Positions 9,490 to 18,299 of a stretch of 64,000 bases of DNA are shown here, one piece after another. The stretch covers positions 310,001-374,000 of the forward strand of contig NZ_JAAGPI010000006.1 in NCBI RefSeq assembly GCF_017104715.1. The letters run 5' to 3'. This DNA is from Burkholderia sp. Ac-20365 (GTDB lineage: Bacteria > Pseudomonadota > Gammaproteobacteria > Burkholderiales > Burkholderiaceae). The notes under the pieces were generated by a model that searched no databases, was not told the origin of the DNA, and worked only from the letters and a program-made list of their open reading frames with translations. Numbering within the stretch: position 1 is the stretch's first letter; every line of letters starts with the position of its first letter. The translations under genes and the position numbers were made by a program.

Positions 9490-9513
9490 GGGCGCTCGAA
9501 GTTTCGAGCGCCC
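9490..9513 (+). terminator. Hairpin after the MFS gene
   Basis: An 11-bp perfect stem (GGGCGCTCGAA / TTCGAGCGCCC) with a 2-base loop starts 27 bases after the MFS stop. The downstream T-tract is weak (gttgactttg), so termination is likely but not typical. Confidence 0.6.
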
Positions 9514-9617
9514 GTTGACTTTGTGGACTGTGCTTTTTCGGAGGTCGTCATGGTACGAATCGGCATATGGATGGACTGCTATGCGCGCGCATCTTCTACC
9601 AGAATCAAAGTCTCGAC

Positions 9618-9646
9618 CAGCCGCCGGCAACAAGTGCCGGCGGCTG
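9618..9646 (-). terminator. Hairpin after the minus-strand EthD gene
   Basis: A 12-bp perfect stem (CAGCCGCCGGCA / TGCCGGCGGCTG) with a 5-base loop lies 11 bases beyond the stop of the minus-strand gene at 9657. A modest T-rich stretch follows on the minus strand. Confidence 0.6.
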
Positions 9647-9656
9647 GGTCCACTAG

Positions 9657-10310
9657 CTACCGGACCACGAACGGGTCGATAAGATATGCCGCCGCACGGT
9701 TCGTCAAACCGAGCAGTTTGCACACAAAACTGCTTTCGGCACCAAATGCTTCGTGGGCCTGTGCGATGTCCTTGAACCACAATGCAACCAGCGCCGTCGG
9801 CGAGACCGGCTCAGCCCAAAGGCGTTCGCGTTTTGCGCTCTTGTTTGTCCAGTTGAACGACACCAGAGCGCGTGGAGTTTGGGCGCCGTTGGCTTCGAGA
9901 ATTGCTGCCTTGAAGTCTGTCCGTGAAACCTCGGGATTCAGCGTAGCGGCGATGAGCACTTTTACGCCTGGATGCTCTTTTGGCTCATCTTCGTGGTCCA
10001 CCACGCAGAGTGTCCATCCCCGCAGGAAGTTTGGCTCATCTTGTGGAATGTACTGGCTTCCGATTGCGGAACGTTGCGCTTCTGCCATGACCTCGTCATT
10101 CTCGAAGCACAGCTCGACGACTCCGTCGACATCAAAACATGCTGGGCCCTCCGATGAGCGCCACAGAGTTTTGTCGACCCTATTTTGTGTGTAGTTCGTA
10201 ATGCCATTCATGCACAACGCGAGTTGCGCGTGACAGCCGGACCAATATGCACGGAAGTCGCTTGTCGACGTGCCTTCTTTGCGCGATAGCAAAGTCATAC
10301 GCTTAATCAT
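9657..10310 (-). CDS. EthD-domain protein (dimeric alpha-beta barrel), duplicated domain
   Basis: This 217-residue protein starts MIKRMTLLSRKEGTSTSDFR and continues with AYWSGCHAQLALCMNGITNY. That is the EthD/stress-responsive A/B-barrel pattern: a beta strand, then FxxYWxxxHAxL, then a Y..N strand. The second half (VKVLIAATLNPEVSRTDFKA) repeats the fold with fewer key residues. EthD-type proteins occur in aromatic and ether degradation clusters as small isomerase- or dehalogenase-like enzymes or accessory proteins. It diverges from the flavoprotein gene and shares the region with operator copy 4. It is one of three double-EthD genes in this window. Confidence 0.8.
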   Translation of the reverse strand: MIKRMTLLSRKEGTSTSDFRAYWSGCHAQLALCMNGITNYTQNRVDKTLWRSSEGPACFDVDGVVELCFENDEVMAEAQRSAIGSQYIPQDEPNFLRGWTLCVVDHEDEPKEHPGVKVLIAATLNPEVSRTDFKAAILEANGAQTPRALVSFNWTNKSAKRERLWAEPVSPTALVALWFKDIAQAHEAFGAESSFVCKLLGLTNRAAAYLIDPFVVR

Positions 10311-10463
10311 TTCGTCTCCACATTAAAAGAACGTAACCGGCAGTGGCAGGTGACGTACTTTGGTCCACTCAATGCTCAATCTGTTGCATGGATTGAGGAC
10401 CGCCACAAACGCTTCCCGGTGAGCCTTCAATGTACATGTCCACGCACGCAAATAAGCCATAGG

Positions 10464-10501
10464 GATTGTACCTACGCAAATCAATGTGCGTATGTGTAAT
10501 T
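10464..10501. promoter_or_regulatory. Operator copy 4: inverted repeat between EthD and flavoprotein genes
   Basis: The left arm is GATTGTACCTACGCA and the right arm is TGCGTATGTGTAATT, with an 8-bp spacer. The right arm is close to the deduced consensus. It lies 92 bp upstream of the flavoprotein start at 10593 and 154 bp from the divergent EthD start, so it could act on both. Bases 10464-10501 align almost without gaps to copy 6. Confidence 0.75.
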
Positions 10502-10592
10502 TGAGCGTATTATTTGACCATGGCCCAAGGAACTGGGGATGACTATGGGGACGCACCTGAGTAAGCCGCGTCTTCACTATCGGAGAGACGTG

Positions 10593-12356
10593 ATGAAGCA
10601 GGAAAGCGAATTCAGTTGTGACGTGCTGGTTATTGGTTCCGGCTGCTCGGGAATGTCCGCAGCAATCACAGCGGCGTTCGAAGGGCTCAAGGTCCTTGTT
10701 ATCGAGAAGGAGCCCAAATTTGGCGGTTCAACGGCCCGCTCTGGTGGCTGGTTGTGGATTCCGAATACTGCGCTTGCGAAGGTGCAAGGTATTCATGAAC
10801 CGGATGGCGCCGCCCGTACCTATCTTCAGCACGAGGCAGGCTCGAGCTTTGACGGTGAGCGCGTAGACGCGTTCATCGCGAATGGGCCGGAAGCAGTCGA
10901 CTTCTTTACGTCGAAAACAGCAGTGCGATTCGACATGCCTCTCGTGTTCCCCGACTATCACGCTGAAGCGCCCGGCGGAACGCAAGGTGGTCGTTCAATG
11001 GTCACTCGGCCGTTCGACGGCCGGGAGCTCGGCACCGCAATCAAGGACCTGGCTCCGGCGCTGCCAGAACTGACGGTGTTTGGGATGATGCTCGGTTCCG
11101 GCAAGGAAATCGTGCACTTCATGCGGGTGACGAAGTCCATCAAGTCCGCATGGTATGTGACAAAGCGGCTATCGCGTCATTTCGCCGACGTTGTTAAGCA
11201 TGGACGGGGTATGACATTGACGAATGGCAATGCTCTGGCCGGCAGACTCGCCAAGTCGCTGTTCGACCTGAACGTCCCTCTCTGGCTTAACACCAAGGCG
11301 CTCAGTCTCACCAGCGAAAATGGCCGCATCACGGGGGCGTTGCTCGACAGGGCCGGCTCGAAAGTGAGAGTCACGGCACAACGGGCTGTTGTTCTCGCGA
11401 GCGGCGGATTTCCGTACGACATCGAGCGTCGCAAACAGCTCTTCCCGCATGCGCCGACCGGTACTGAGCATTTCTCGCCTTCTCCGACGGGCAACACAGG
11501 CGACGGATTGCGTATGGCCGAAGCCGTCGGCGGCCAGGTATCGACGACCCTGCCGAACGCAGCCGCGTGGGTACCCGTTTCGACCTTGACGAGAAAGGAT
11601 GGGACGACGGGCATCATGCCTCACTTCATTGACCGAGCAAAGCCAGGTGTCATCTCGGTGCTTCGAGATGGCCGCCGCTTCACAAACGAAGGAAACTCGT
11701 ACCATGATTTCGTCCAGGCCTTGGTGAAGGCGACGCCGAAGGGAGAGGAGATTTCCGCGCACCTCATCTGTGACCACAAGACACTTCGAACCTACGGTTT
11801 GGGTAGCGTTGCTCCGTTCCCGATGCCCATCGGCCGTTACCTTCGCGTAGGCTATCTGACGAAGGCCTCGACGATTGATGAGCTGGCCGGCAAGATTGGC
11901 GTGAATGCGCTGAATATGAGAGAGACGGTGCGAGGCTACAACGCGGAAGCTCGTCTCGGCCGTGACCCGCTGTTCGGCAAGGGCAGCAAGGCCTATAACC
12001 GTTACCAGGGTGATGCTCTTCATTCGCCAAACCCGTGTGTGGCGCCGATTGAGAAGGGCCCGTTTTACGCGTTGAAAATCCGTATCGGAGACATTGGGAC
12101 ATTCGCGGGCCTGAAGGCAGACTCCGCGTGCCGCGTTCTCGATGCCAGCGGCTCGCCGATTCAGGGCCTCTTCGCGGTTGGTAACGATGCATGCAGCATC
12201 ATGGGTGGCAACTACCCCGGGGCTGGGATTACGCTGGGGCCGGCTTTGACGTTTGGCTACATCGCTGGGAAGGCAATCGCGTCGACCGGCGCCTCGCAGA
12301 ACGAGCGGGCGGCGACTGAAACTCCGGCTACCAAATTCGCAGTGGTGTCCCACTAA
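10593..12356 (+). CDS. FAD-dependent dehydrogenase, 3-ketosteroid-delta1-dehydrogenase/fumarate reductase flavoprotein family
   Basis: This protein has 587 residues from the chosen ATG (MKQESEF), which has GGAGAG upstream; an in-frame ATG at 10539 is less likely. The N-terminal Rossmann motif is DVLVIGSGCSGMSAA, followed by GGSTARSGGWLWIPNTA. The C-terminal FAD motif is LFAVGNDACSIMGGNYPGAG, typical of this family. Such enzymes desaturate carbonyl-activated C-C bonds or reduce enoates. In this cluster it may desaturate or aromatise a cyclic ketone-like substrate on the way to a hydroquinone. That is inference; the sequence alone does not distinguish steroid from other substrates. Confidence 0.88.
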   Translation: MKQESEFSCDVLVIGSGCSGMSAAITAAFEGLKVLVIEKEPKFGGSTARSGGWLWIPNTALAKVQGIHEPDGAARTYLQHEAGSSFDGERVDAFIANGPEAVDFFTSKTAVRFDMPLVFPDYHAEAPGGTQGGRSMVTRPFDGRELGTAIKDLAPALPELTVFGMMLGSGKEIVHFMRVTKSIKSAWYVTKRLSRHFADVVKHGRGMTLTNGNALAGRLAKSLFDLNVPLWLNTKALSLTSENGRITGALLDRAGSKVRVTAQRAVVLASGGFPYDIERRKQLFPHAPTGTEHFSPSPTGNTGDGLRMAEAVGGQVSTTLPNAAAWVPVSTLTRKDGTTGIMPHFIDRAKPGVISVLRDGRRFTNEGNSYHDFVQALVKATPKGEEISAHLICDHKTLRTYGLGSVAPFPMPIGRYLRVGYLTKASTIDELAGKIGVNALNMRETVRGYNAEARLGRDPLFGKGSKAYNRYQGDALHSPNPCVAPIEKGPFYALKIRIGDIGTFAGLKADSACRVLDASGSPIQGLFAVGNDACSIMGGNYPGAGITLGPALTFGYIAGKAIASTGASQNERAATETPATKFAVVSH

Positions 12357-12386
12357 CGATACGCAGGAACTCCGACGTGCGTATTT

Positions 12387-12428
12387 GCCGTGGTTGCTCT
12401 GACCAAGCAGCCACGGCTTTTTTGTTTT
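12387..12428 (+). terminator. Intrinsic terminator after the flavoprotein gene
   Basis: The stem GCCGTGG / CCACGGC encloses a 17-base loop that can fold further, and is followed by a T-run interrupted by one G. It lies 30 bases after the stop. Confidence 0.8.
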
Positions 12429-12502
12429 GGAGCCGTCCACGCAATAGAGTTGGACACGCATTTGCCATCGCGTACGCAAGGTGATGGGCGCAAGGGAGGG
12501 GT

Positions 12503-13309
12503 ATGGAAGCAGTTGAAAGCGTCGAGCAACCTGGTCCAAGTAAGGTGAAAGAGCAAAGGGGTATTCACGCGATGGAGGTCGGTGGCACGCTGCTGCAATA
12601 TTTGGCCGACGCAGGCAAACCTGTCTCTATGACCGGTCTAAGTACCGCGACGGCCTTACCACTGAACCAGGTTTTTACCTATATGGTGAGCTTGGTTCGT
12701 ACGGGGCTGGTCAGACGTGACTTAATGACTCATAGCTTTGAGCCCGGTCCGCTAGCGTTGAAGCTTGGACTGCGAGCGCTGGCGCAAAGATACCCGTTGC
12801 ACGAAACCATTGAGTTGGCTGCAGAGTTGCTTGAGGACCATACGCATGGGGCGTTTATCGCAATATGGACGGATTCTGGACCGACAGTTATCCAGTATCA
12901 CGGCCCCGAAATGTATGTGCATGTCGGTTTGCACGTAGGGTCGGTTATGTCTATCGCGCACAGCAGCACTGGGCGTCTGTTTGCCGCGTTCCTGCCGAGA
13001 CAAACAATAGACCCGCTGCTCGCCCGCGAGGTGCAAGGGGTGGAAGCTATTTCTGCCAGTCGCCTCGACAGGGGAGTTGAGCGTGTCGTACAGGACGTGC
13101 GAAATAAACGCCTCTCACGAACGCTGGGCGTGCCAATTCCTGGGGTCGATAGTCTGAGTGCACCTGTGTTCGACCGCGCCGGGCAACTGATATTTTCGGT
13201 GACAATTTTCGGTCCATCACGCAGTCTGGATACTACTGACGATGGTAGCGTCGCCAAAGGACTGCTTCGTCTGTCGGAGAGGCTGTCCTCACGAGAGCTC
13301 AGAATCTAA
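12503..13309 (+). CDS. IclR-family transcriptional regulator (paralogue 3)
   Basis: This 268-residue IclR regulator has its winged HTH in residues 15-75 (SMTGLSTATALPLNQVFTYM) and a C-terminal effector domain (HVGSVMSIAHSSTGRLFAAF, VPIPGVDSLSAPVF). A purine-rich GGGAGGGG directly precedes the ATG. It is the closest relative of the IclR at 5635, sharing nearly the whole HTH. Three related regulators in 9 kb suggest that each senses a different ligand while reading similar operators. No copy of the 38-bp repeat with correct spacing is seen before it, so autoregulation through that site is not supported. Confidence 0.92.
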   Translation: MEAVESVEQPGPSKVKEQRGIHAMEVGGTLLQYLADAGKPVSMTGLSTATALPLNQVFTYMVSLVRTGLVRRDLMTHSFEPGPLALKLGLRALAQRYPLHETIELAAELLEDHTHGAFIAIWTDSGPTVIQYHGPEMYVHVGLHVGSVMSIAHSSTGRLFAAFLPRQTIDPLLAREVQGVEAISASRLDRGVERVVQDVRNKRLSRTLGVPIPGVDSLSAPVFDRAGQLIFSVTIFGPSRSLDTTDDGSVAKGLLRLSERLSSRELRI

Positions 13310-13494
13310 ACGGAATAGCGAGCGCGAACCGCCTGTGTCCCGCACGCGAGCGGTTCGGAAAACTCGATTGGTATCTGCAGGAAGAGGACTAATAGGCGAC
13401 CGTCGGTTTCCGGCGACGGCGTGAGAGATGGAGTAGTTGCGTGCGTGAGAACGAGAGCGCCTGGGCTCGCTGACAGCGAAGCGGACACGGAGCA

Positions 13495-13511
13495 AGCCCG
13501 CAAGGCGGGCT
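13495..13511. terminator. Hairpin between convergent IclR and SDR genes
   Basis: A 7-bp stem (AGCCCGC / GCGGGCT) with a 3-base loop lies 17 bases beyond the SDR stop. It is followed by TCGTTTCC on the plus strand. It probably serves the minus-strand SDR or both converging genes. Confidence 0.5.
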
Positions 13512-13527
13512 CGTTTCCGTGCAAAGT

Positions 13528-14304
13528 TCAGATGGCCAGGAATCCACCATCCACGGCGAGGGTCACACCTGTAACATAGCGCGACATTCCGGACGCGAGG
13601 AATACGGAGGGGCCGACAAGGTCTTCCGTTTGACCGACGCGCCCCATGGGGATGCGCGACATGAAGGCTTCCAGACGCTGCGGATTCTCGCGCGTGGCCG
13701 CCGTCATCGGCGTTTCAATGACGCCGGGAGCAAGCGCATTCACGCGTACTCCAAACGGCGCCAGTTCAGCAGCCAACGACTGAGTGAACATCTTGATTGC
13801 GCCTTTCGACGGAGAGTAACCGAGGCTTGCGCCTTGACCAGCGAAGGCAGCGATGGAGGCTACGTTGATGATGACGCCCTTGGTTTCCTTCACTGACTCG
13901 ATGAAAGCATAGGTCACGTTGAAGGTGCCTTGCACATTGACGTCCATCACCCTGTGCCAGTTCTTCGCGGCGTTCGGGCTCGAGGAGTTTTCGCGAATGA
14001 TGATGCCGGCATTGTTCACGAGCAAATCAACCAGGCCGATTTCCTTGCTTACCTTGCTTGCGAGGCTGTTGCAAGCATCTGCGTCGGTCACGTCCAGCTC
14101 GAAAGCCCACGCCCTCCCACCTTCCGCCTCGATGAGGGCTGCTGTCTCTTCGACGAGTCCCAGGTTGATGTCGTTGACCACGACTTTTGCGCCGGCTTGC
14201 GCGAGGCCGAGCGCTAGCGCGCGTCCATTGCCTTGACCGGCACCGGTAACAAACGCGAGGCGGTTCTCCAGCAGACGCGGAGCTACGAAATTAGGGAACG
14301 GCAT
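13528..14304 (-). CDS. Short-chain dehydrogenase/reductase
   Basis: This 258-residue classical SDR has the cofactor motif TGAGQGNG near residue 20, an acidic residue after beta-2 (VVNDINLG, which favours NAD), NNAG, the catalytic Ser in INVASIAA, and YSPSK for the Tyr and Lys. The C-terminal PGVIETPM and TGVTLAVDGG are typical. The start is MPFPNF with AAGGAG six bases upstream; the longer frame to 14361 lacks this. It oxidises or reduces a hydroxyl/keto group of an unknown pathway intermediate. Operator copy 5 is 58 bp upstream. Confidence 0.93.
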   Translation of the reverse strand: MPFPNFVAPRLLENRLAFVTGAGQGNGRALALGLAQAGAKVVVNDINLGLVEETAALIEAEGGRAWAFELDVTDADACNSLASKVSKEIGLVDLLVNNAGIIIRENSSSPNAAKNWHRVMDVNVQGTFNVTYAFIESVKETKGVIINVASIAAFAGQGASLGYSPSKGAIKMFTQSLAAELAPFGVRVNALAPGVIETPMTAATRENPQRLEAFMSRIPMGRVGQTEDLVGPSVFLASGMSRYVTGVTLAVDGGFLAI

Positions 14305-14361
14305 GACGACTCCTTTTGATTTTGTGCACTTGCGGCAGGTTGCCAAGGTAAGTAAGTGCAT

Positions 14362-14399
14362 GATTGCATCGTGGCATATGTATTTGCATAGGTGTAATT
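14362..14399. promoter_or_regulatory. Operator copy 5: inverted repeat before the SDR gene
   Basis: The left arm is GATTGCATCGTGGCA and the right arm is TGCATAGGTGTAATT, with an 8-bp spacer. The left arm matches that of copy 6 at 11 of 15 positions. It lies 58 bp upstream of the SDR start codon. Confidence 0.7.
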
Positions 14400-14541
14400 A
14401 CCGGGTGTGTGCAAAAAACGGACTGACGCACCCCAAAGCCTGCGCTCAAGACACGTGAAGCATGTCCTCCCGGGCCTTATGGGGCACTGTTCTGAGTTAT
14501 TTAACTGTTCGGGCAGGTTCTTTGTCTCAGCTACGCCTGGG

Positions 14542-14579
14542 GATTGCACCTATGCAAAAGCAGTGGCGTATGTTTAATT
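14542..14579. promoter_or_regulatory. Operator copy 6: inverted repeat before the porin/ABC operon
   Basis: The left arm is GATTGCACCTATGCA and the right arm is GGCGTATGTTTAATT, with an 8-bp spacer. It is very similar to copy 4. It lies about 260 bp upstream of the porin ATG, so a long 5' leader is implied if the promoter is adjacent. Confidence 0.75.
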
Positions 14580-14842
14580 TCGTGGCGTAGTATCTGGCCT
14601 AACGATGCATGCCCGATAGCGTCGAGTGCAAGGCCAATTCTTCATCGCCATGTCTGGAGAGCTGTCCAGAAACCGCTGTCGCAAAGTCCGATGTCGGGTC
14701 GCAAATCAAAAAATCGTTCGAGCAATTCGTAGTCCTACAGGTTCCGCTGGCTCAATTGAGCAGACCGGAAGGGTGGTGCCCGCGATACGCAGCCGCGCTC
14801 GTCACAAATACATCGATTCAAAGGTTACTAAGGAGACTTTTA

Positions 14843-16054
14843 ATGTTAGCGAAGCGGGTTGCAAAGTTTGCGTTGGGTACCAGTTTGAGTATGTGCGCCG
14901 TTTCGGCTTTTGCACAAGCTAGCGTGACCCTGTATGGCATTGTCGATACGTCAATCACGTATCAAAACAGTCAGACGACGTTGGGTTCGACGACGCCCGG
15001 TCATTCGAACGTGCGGATGCAATCCGGCGTGTGGAACGGCGACCGCTTTGGTCTGCGCGGTGTTGAAGACCTCGGTGGCGGCACGCAGGTGGTATTCGTT
15101 CTGGAGTCTGGCTTCAATCTCGCCACGGGCGGACAACAGTTCACGAACGCGATGTTTGGCCGACAGGCGCGCATTGATGTGACTAACCAGTCGTTCGGCA
15201 CACTCTCAGCGGGTCGCCAATATAGCGCGTACTACACGATGCTTTCGCCCTGGGTTCCCGCCTGGTATCAGACAGGTTACGGCTCGCACCCGGGCGACCT
15301 CGACGGCATGGATACGTACTATCGCTCCAACAATGCGGTGACCTATACGACGCCGAATCTCTATGGATTTACAGCCAGTGGCCAATACGCGCTCGCGGGT
15401 GTGCCAGGCAGTCTCAATCAGGGGGCGACCTGGAGTGCGGGACTGCAATACAAGGTCAACGGCTTCGGTCTCGCGGCTGGATTCTGGCGAATCAACAACT
15501 CAACGGCGGGCGGCGGTCCGTACGGCGCTGATTCGGCTGTGAACTCGTCCGGGCAGCAAGGGGTGTCGGCCATCACCAATGGCTTCAACCAGGCTCAGGC
15601 TCAACAGCGTTTCGCGGTTGACGGTGGGTACGTGTTCAACAGTTCGTGGGACATCTCGTTCGCGTATTCCAACGTCCAGTACATCCCTGGCATCAACTCG
15701 AAGTTTACTGACACTGCCGTCTGGAACACGGTAGGAACGGTACTCCACTGGAAGCCCACGGTCGCGTTGGACCTTGCCACTGGCTACAGCTACACGTGGG
15801 CGTCGAAGGCAAATGGCATTTCAGACGCCGCGAAATACCATCAAATCGTCCTTTCCGAATACTACGCGCTGTCGAAGCGAACCGGTCTGTATGCCCTTGA
15901 AGGCTTTCAGCGTGCATCTGGCAAGACGCTCGGCAACCCGGGCACGGGCACCGTCATCAACGCAACACCGTCCATTGGCGACAGCTTCCAGGGCACCCCT
16001 GGCGCGAGCCGCTCGATGTTGGCTGTGAGTTTGGGCATTGTCAGCAAGTTCTGA
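14843..16054 (+). CDS. Outer-membrane porin, Burkholderiales OmpC type
   Basis: This protein has 403 residues from the ATG at 14843, which has AAGGAG seven bases upstream. The signal peptide is MLAKRVAKFALGTSLSMCAV ending in SAFAQA. The mature protein begins ASVTLYGIVDTSITYQN, the hallmark first strand of Burkholderiales trimeric porins. The PEFG-like L3 region and many alternating aromatic strands follow. It ends SLGIVSKF with the C-terminal Phe needed for BAM-dependent assembly. It probably admits the pathway substrate across the outer membrane, since the ABC uptake genes follow on the same strand 66 bp downstream. Confidence 0.95.
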   Translation: MLAKRVAKFALGTSLSMCAVSAFAQASVTLYGIVDTSITYQNSQTTLGSTTPGHSNVRMQSGVWNGDRFGLRGVEDLGGGTQVVFVLESGFNLATGGQQFTNAMFGRQARIDVTNQSFGTLSAGRQYSAYYTMLSPWVPAWYQTGYGSHPGDLDGMDTYYRSNNAVTYTTPNLYGFTASGQYALAGVPGSLNQGATWSAGLQYKVNGFGLAAGFWRINNSTAGGGPYGADSAVNSSGQQGVSAITNGFNQAQAQQRFAVDGGYVFNSSWDISFAYSNVQYIPGINSKFTDTAVWNTVGTVLHWKPTVALDLATGYSYTWASKANGISDAAKYHQIVLSEYYALSKRTGLYALEGFQRASGKTLGNPGTGTVINATPSIGDSFQGTPGASRSMLAVSLGIVSKF

Positions 16055-16120
16055 GTGACCGAATCGACGAAGGGGACCTGTGCTCCCCTCATGACATGAA
16101 GCAACCCGGTTGGAGACATC

Positions 16121-17320
16121 ATGAAAGCAATTCGTATCATCGCCGCGGCAGTTGCCGCTGCCAGTTTCGTAGTCGCCTCGTCCGCGGCGTTCGCGCAGGA
16201 AATCAAGATTGGATTCAATGGAGACCTCTCTGCGTCGCCGTCTGCGCAAAGCGGACAAGCTGCTGTACTGGGTATGCAGGCAGCCATCGCGGACATCAAT
16301 GCATCAGGCGGTGTACTCGGCAAGAAGCTCGCTCTGGTGGTTCGAGACGACGTATCTCAACCGCCGAAATCAATCCAGAACATGAGTGACCTCATCGACA
16401 ACGAGGGTGTGGTCGCCGTTTTCGGGCCGACTAACTCTGGCAATGCGATGGCATGGAAGCACATCGTGAATCAGAAGAAGATTCCAGTCATCGATAACGT
16501 ATCGGCTGGCACTGACATCACCAAGCCGATGAGTGCCGGCGCCGACAACTATATGTTCCGCGTCTCTATGGTCGACCGTGAACAGATTGCAGCGCTGATG
16601 GCTTACGTGAAGAAGAACTCGAGCGCATCGAAGAAGGTCGGGTTCATGTCCGAGACCACTGGCTATGGGCAGGGCGGCCTCCGCGACATGAAAGACATTG
16701 CTCAGGCGCAAGGAATCACGCCTGTCGACATCGAGCAGTTTGGTGTCGGTGACACCGACATGACGTCGCAACTGAACAAGCTCAAAGCGGCGGGCGCGGA
16801 CACGATAATTATCTGGGCGCAGGGAACTCCGATTGCCCAGGTGATGCGCAGCATGGAGAAAATCAACTACTACCCGCGAGTCTTGAGCTCATGGGCGGCT
16901 GACAACATCACGTTCTACGACGCGGCAGGCAAGAACTTGGCGGAGAAGCCGCTGTTTCTTCGCACGGTCAGCGAGAATCGCACGTCCGCACAGGACAAGC
17001 TGTTCGCTCGAGTCGGCTCCCAGTTGAAGGCGCCCAGCTCGTTCTCCTTCGCACTTCACGGCTACGACTCGGTGTTGCTGCTCGCGCAAGCAATAAAGCA
17101 GGCGAACAGTACCGACGGCTCGGCCATTCGCGTGGCGCTCGAGAATCTGAATAGCCCCGTTCAAGGTTTGCTCAAGACGTACAACAAACCGTTCACCAAG
17201 ACCAACCACGAAGCGTTGCTGGCGAAGGACTTCGTCTGGGTTCACTGGAAGGACGGGAAGCTGCTCCCGTACTCGGATGCTCTCGTCGCGTCTCTGACTC
17301 CGGCCGACTACAAGCAGTAA
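16121..17320 (+). CDS. ABC transporter substrate-binding protein, branched-chain amino acid/aromatic acid type
   Basis: This 399-residue periplasmic protein has a signal peptide that ends in SSAAFAQ, followed by EIKIGFNGDLSASPSAQSGQ and the LivJ-type GVVAVFGPTNSGNAMA segment (peripla_BP_6 fold). This family binds branched-chain amino acids but also many aromatic acids in soil bacteria. In this setting it would capture the pathway substrate. A short hairpin (AGGGGA / TCCCCT at 16071-16089) lies between the porin and this gene and may trim or attenuate the transcript. Cotranscription with the porin and permeases is likely. Confidence 0.93.
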   Translation: MKAIRIIAAAVAAASFVVASSAAFAQEIKIGFNGDLSASPSAQSGQAAVLGMQAAIADINASGGVLGKKLALVVRDDVSQPPKSIQNMSDLIDNEGVVAVFGPTNSGNAMAWKHIVNQKKIPVIDNVSAGTDITKPMSAGADNYMFRVSMVDREQIAALMAYVKKNSSASKKVGFMSETTGYGQGGLRDMKDIAQAQGITPVDIEQFGVGDTDMTSQLNKLKAAGADTIIIWAQGTPIAQVMRSMEKINYYPRVLSSWAADNITFYDAAGKNLAEKPLFLRTVSENRTSAQDKLFARVGSQLKAPSSFSFALHGYDSVLLLAQAIKQANSTDGSAIRVALENLNSPVQGLLKTYNKPFTKTNHEALLAKDFVWVHWKDGKLLPYSDALVASLTPADYKQ

Positions 17321-17375
17321 CCGCAACCCTGCAAGCGACGGCGCGGCAATCGCGCCGTCAACGCGGAGAACAGAA

Positions 17376-18299
17376 ATGATGGAAGCACTTCTTCAGGCTG
17401 TCATCAGTGGCCTGGCCGTCGGCGGCGCATATGCCCTGGTCGCACTTGGTTTCAGCATTACATTCACCACTACCAAAACGCTCAACTTTTCTCACGGAGA
17501 GTTTGTATCTGCCGGCGCGTTCATCGGCATGAGCGCGATGCTGCTTCTGCTCGGAAAGCCGATTACGTCGACCACCTTCGGCGGCGCAGTCCCGAGTGTG
17601 ACCGCCCAGTTGTTGGGGCTGGTAGCTGCGCTTGTCGTAATGGGCGCGCTGGGGTGGCTGCTCTACGTGCTCGGCGTGCGTCCCTTCGCAAAGAAGCCCG
17701 GGATGGCGTGGGTCATGAGCACGCTTGGATTCGGCGTCGTCCTTGATTCTATCGGTCTGGCCATCTGGGGTCCGAAGCCCGTGGTCGTCCCATCGCCAGT
17801 CGGCGACTCCGTTATCCAGATATTTGGCATTGGCGTTCGTCCACAGGAAATGCTGCTTCTGGGTGTGGCCGTTGCCGTGATGATTGTTTTCGACGTCGTC
17901 ATGAGAAAGACCATGGTCGGCAAGATGATGCGAGCCGTGGCTGCCAACGGCAGCGTTGCGAGCCTGATGGGAATCAACACGAACGCCGTCATGATTGGCG
18001 CTTTCGTGGTGAGTTCTGCGCTCGCAGGACTCTCCGGCTTCCTTATTGCACCCATCACCCAGGCTTCGCTTTTTATGGGACTTGCAATTGGTCTCAAGGG
18101 CTTCTCGGGCGCCATGATTGGAGGGCTGAACAATCCGCGCGGATGCGTCATAGGTGGATTCGCGCTCGGTGTCTTTGAATCGACCGTGAACCTGTGGCAA
18201 GCGCAGTGGCGTGAAATCGCGGTCTTTGCCGTCGTCATCCTTGTTCTGGCGTTCAGGCCGACGGGGCTTTTTGGTAGCCGATTGGTGGAGAAGGTATGA
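17376..18299 (+). CDS. ABC transporter permease, LivH type
   Basis: This 307-residue membrane protein has about eight hydrophobic helices and the LivH start LQAVISGLAVGGAYALVALG, then FTTTKTLNFSHGEFVSAGAF. The cytoplasmic ATPase-contact loop MMRAVAANGSVASLMGINTN is present. It is one half of the inner-membrane channel for the substrate bound by the upstream protein. Its stop overlaps the start of the fused permease-ATPase (ATGA), indicating coupling. Confidence 0.94.
   Translation: MMEALLQAVISGLAVGGAYALVALGFSITFTTTKTLNFSHGEFVSAGAFIGMSAMLLLLGKPITSTTFGGAVPSVTAQLLGLVAALVVMGALGWLLYVLGVRPFAKKPGMAWVMSTLGFGVVLDSIGLAIWGPKPVVVPSPVGDSVIQIFGIGVRPQEMLLLGVAVAVMIVFDVVMRKTMVGKMMRAVAANGSVASLMGINTNAVMIGAFVVSSALAGLSGFLIAPITQASLFMGLAIGLKGFSGAMIGGLNNPRGCVIGGFALGVFESTVNLWQAQWREIAVFAVVILVLAFRPTGLFGSRLVEKV

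Larger units (their letters stand above)
14305..14842. other. 538-bp divergent regulatory region between SDR and porin
   Basis: This carries operator copies 5 (near SDR) and 6 (toward porin). The porin frame is open back to 14609, but those 78 extra residues lack membrane-protein or signal character and precede a proper signal peptide, so 14580-14842 is read as the porin leader region. No separate gene is seen. Confidence 0.65.

Noticed and set aside
12358..12384. Dyad ATACGCA...TGCGTAT between the flavoprotein and the third IclR gene
   Set aside because: Half-sites look like the shared operator but the spacer is 12 bp instead of 8 and the outer arm bases do not match, so it is not counted.
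11169..12539. A 456-residue open frame antisense to the flavoprotein gene
   Set aside because: Arg- and Cys-rich composition typical of antisense frames in GC-rich genes; the FAD protein on the other strand carries all family motifs.
14609..14842. N-terminal extension of the porin by 78 residues
   Set aside because: The signal peptide and AAGGAG at 14843 define a proper porin start; the extension has no such features.
17358..18200. A 280-residue open frame antisense to the LivH-type permease
   Set aside because: His/Asp/Arg-rich with no hydrophobic core; the plus strand is an obvious LivH permease.
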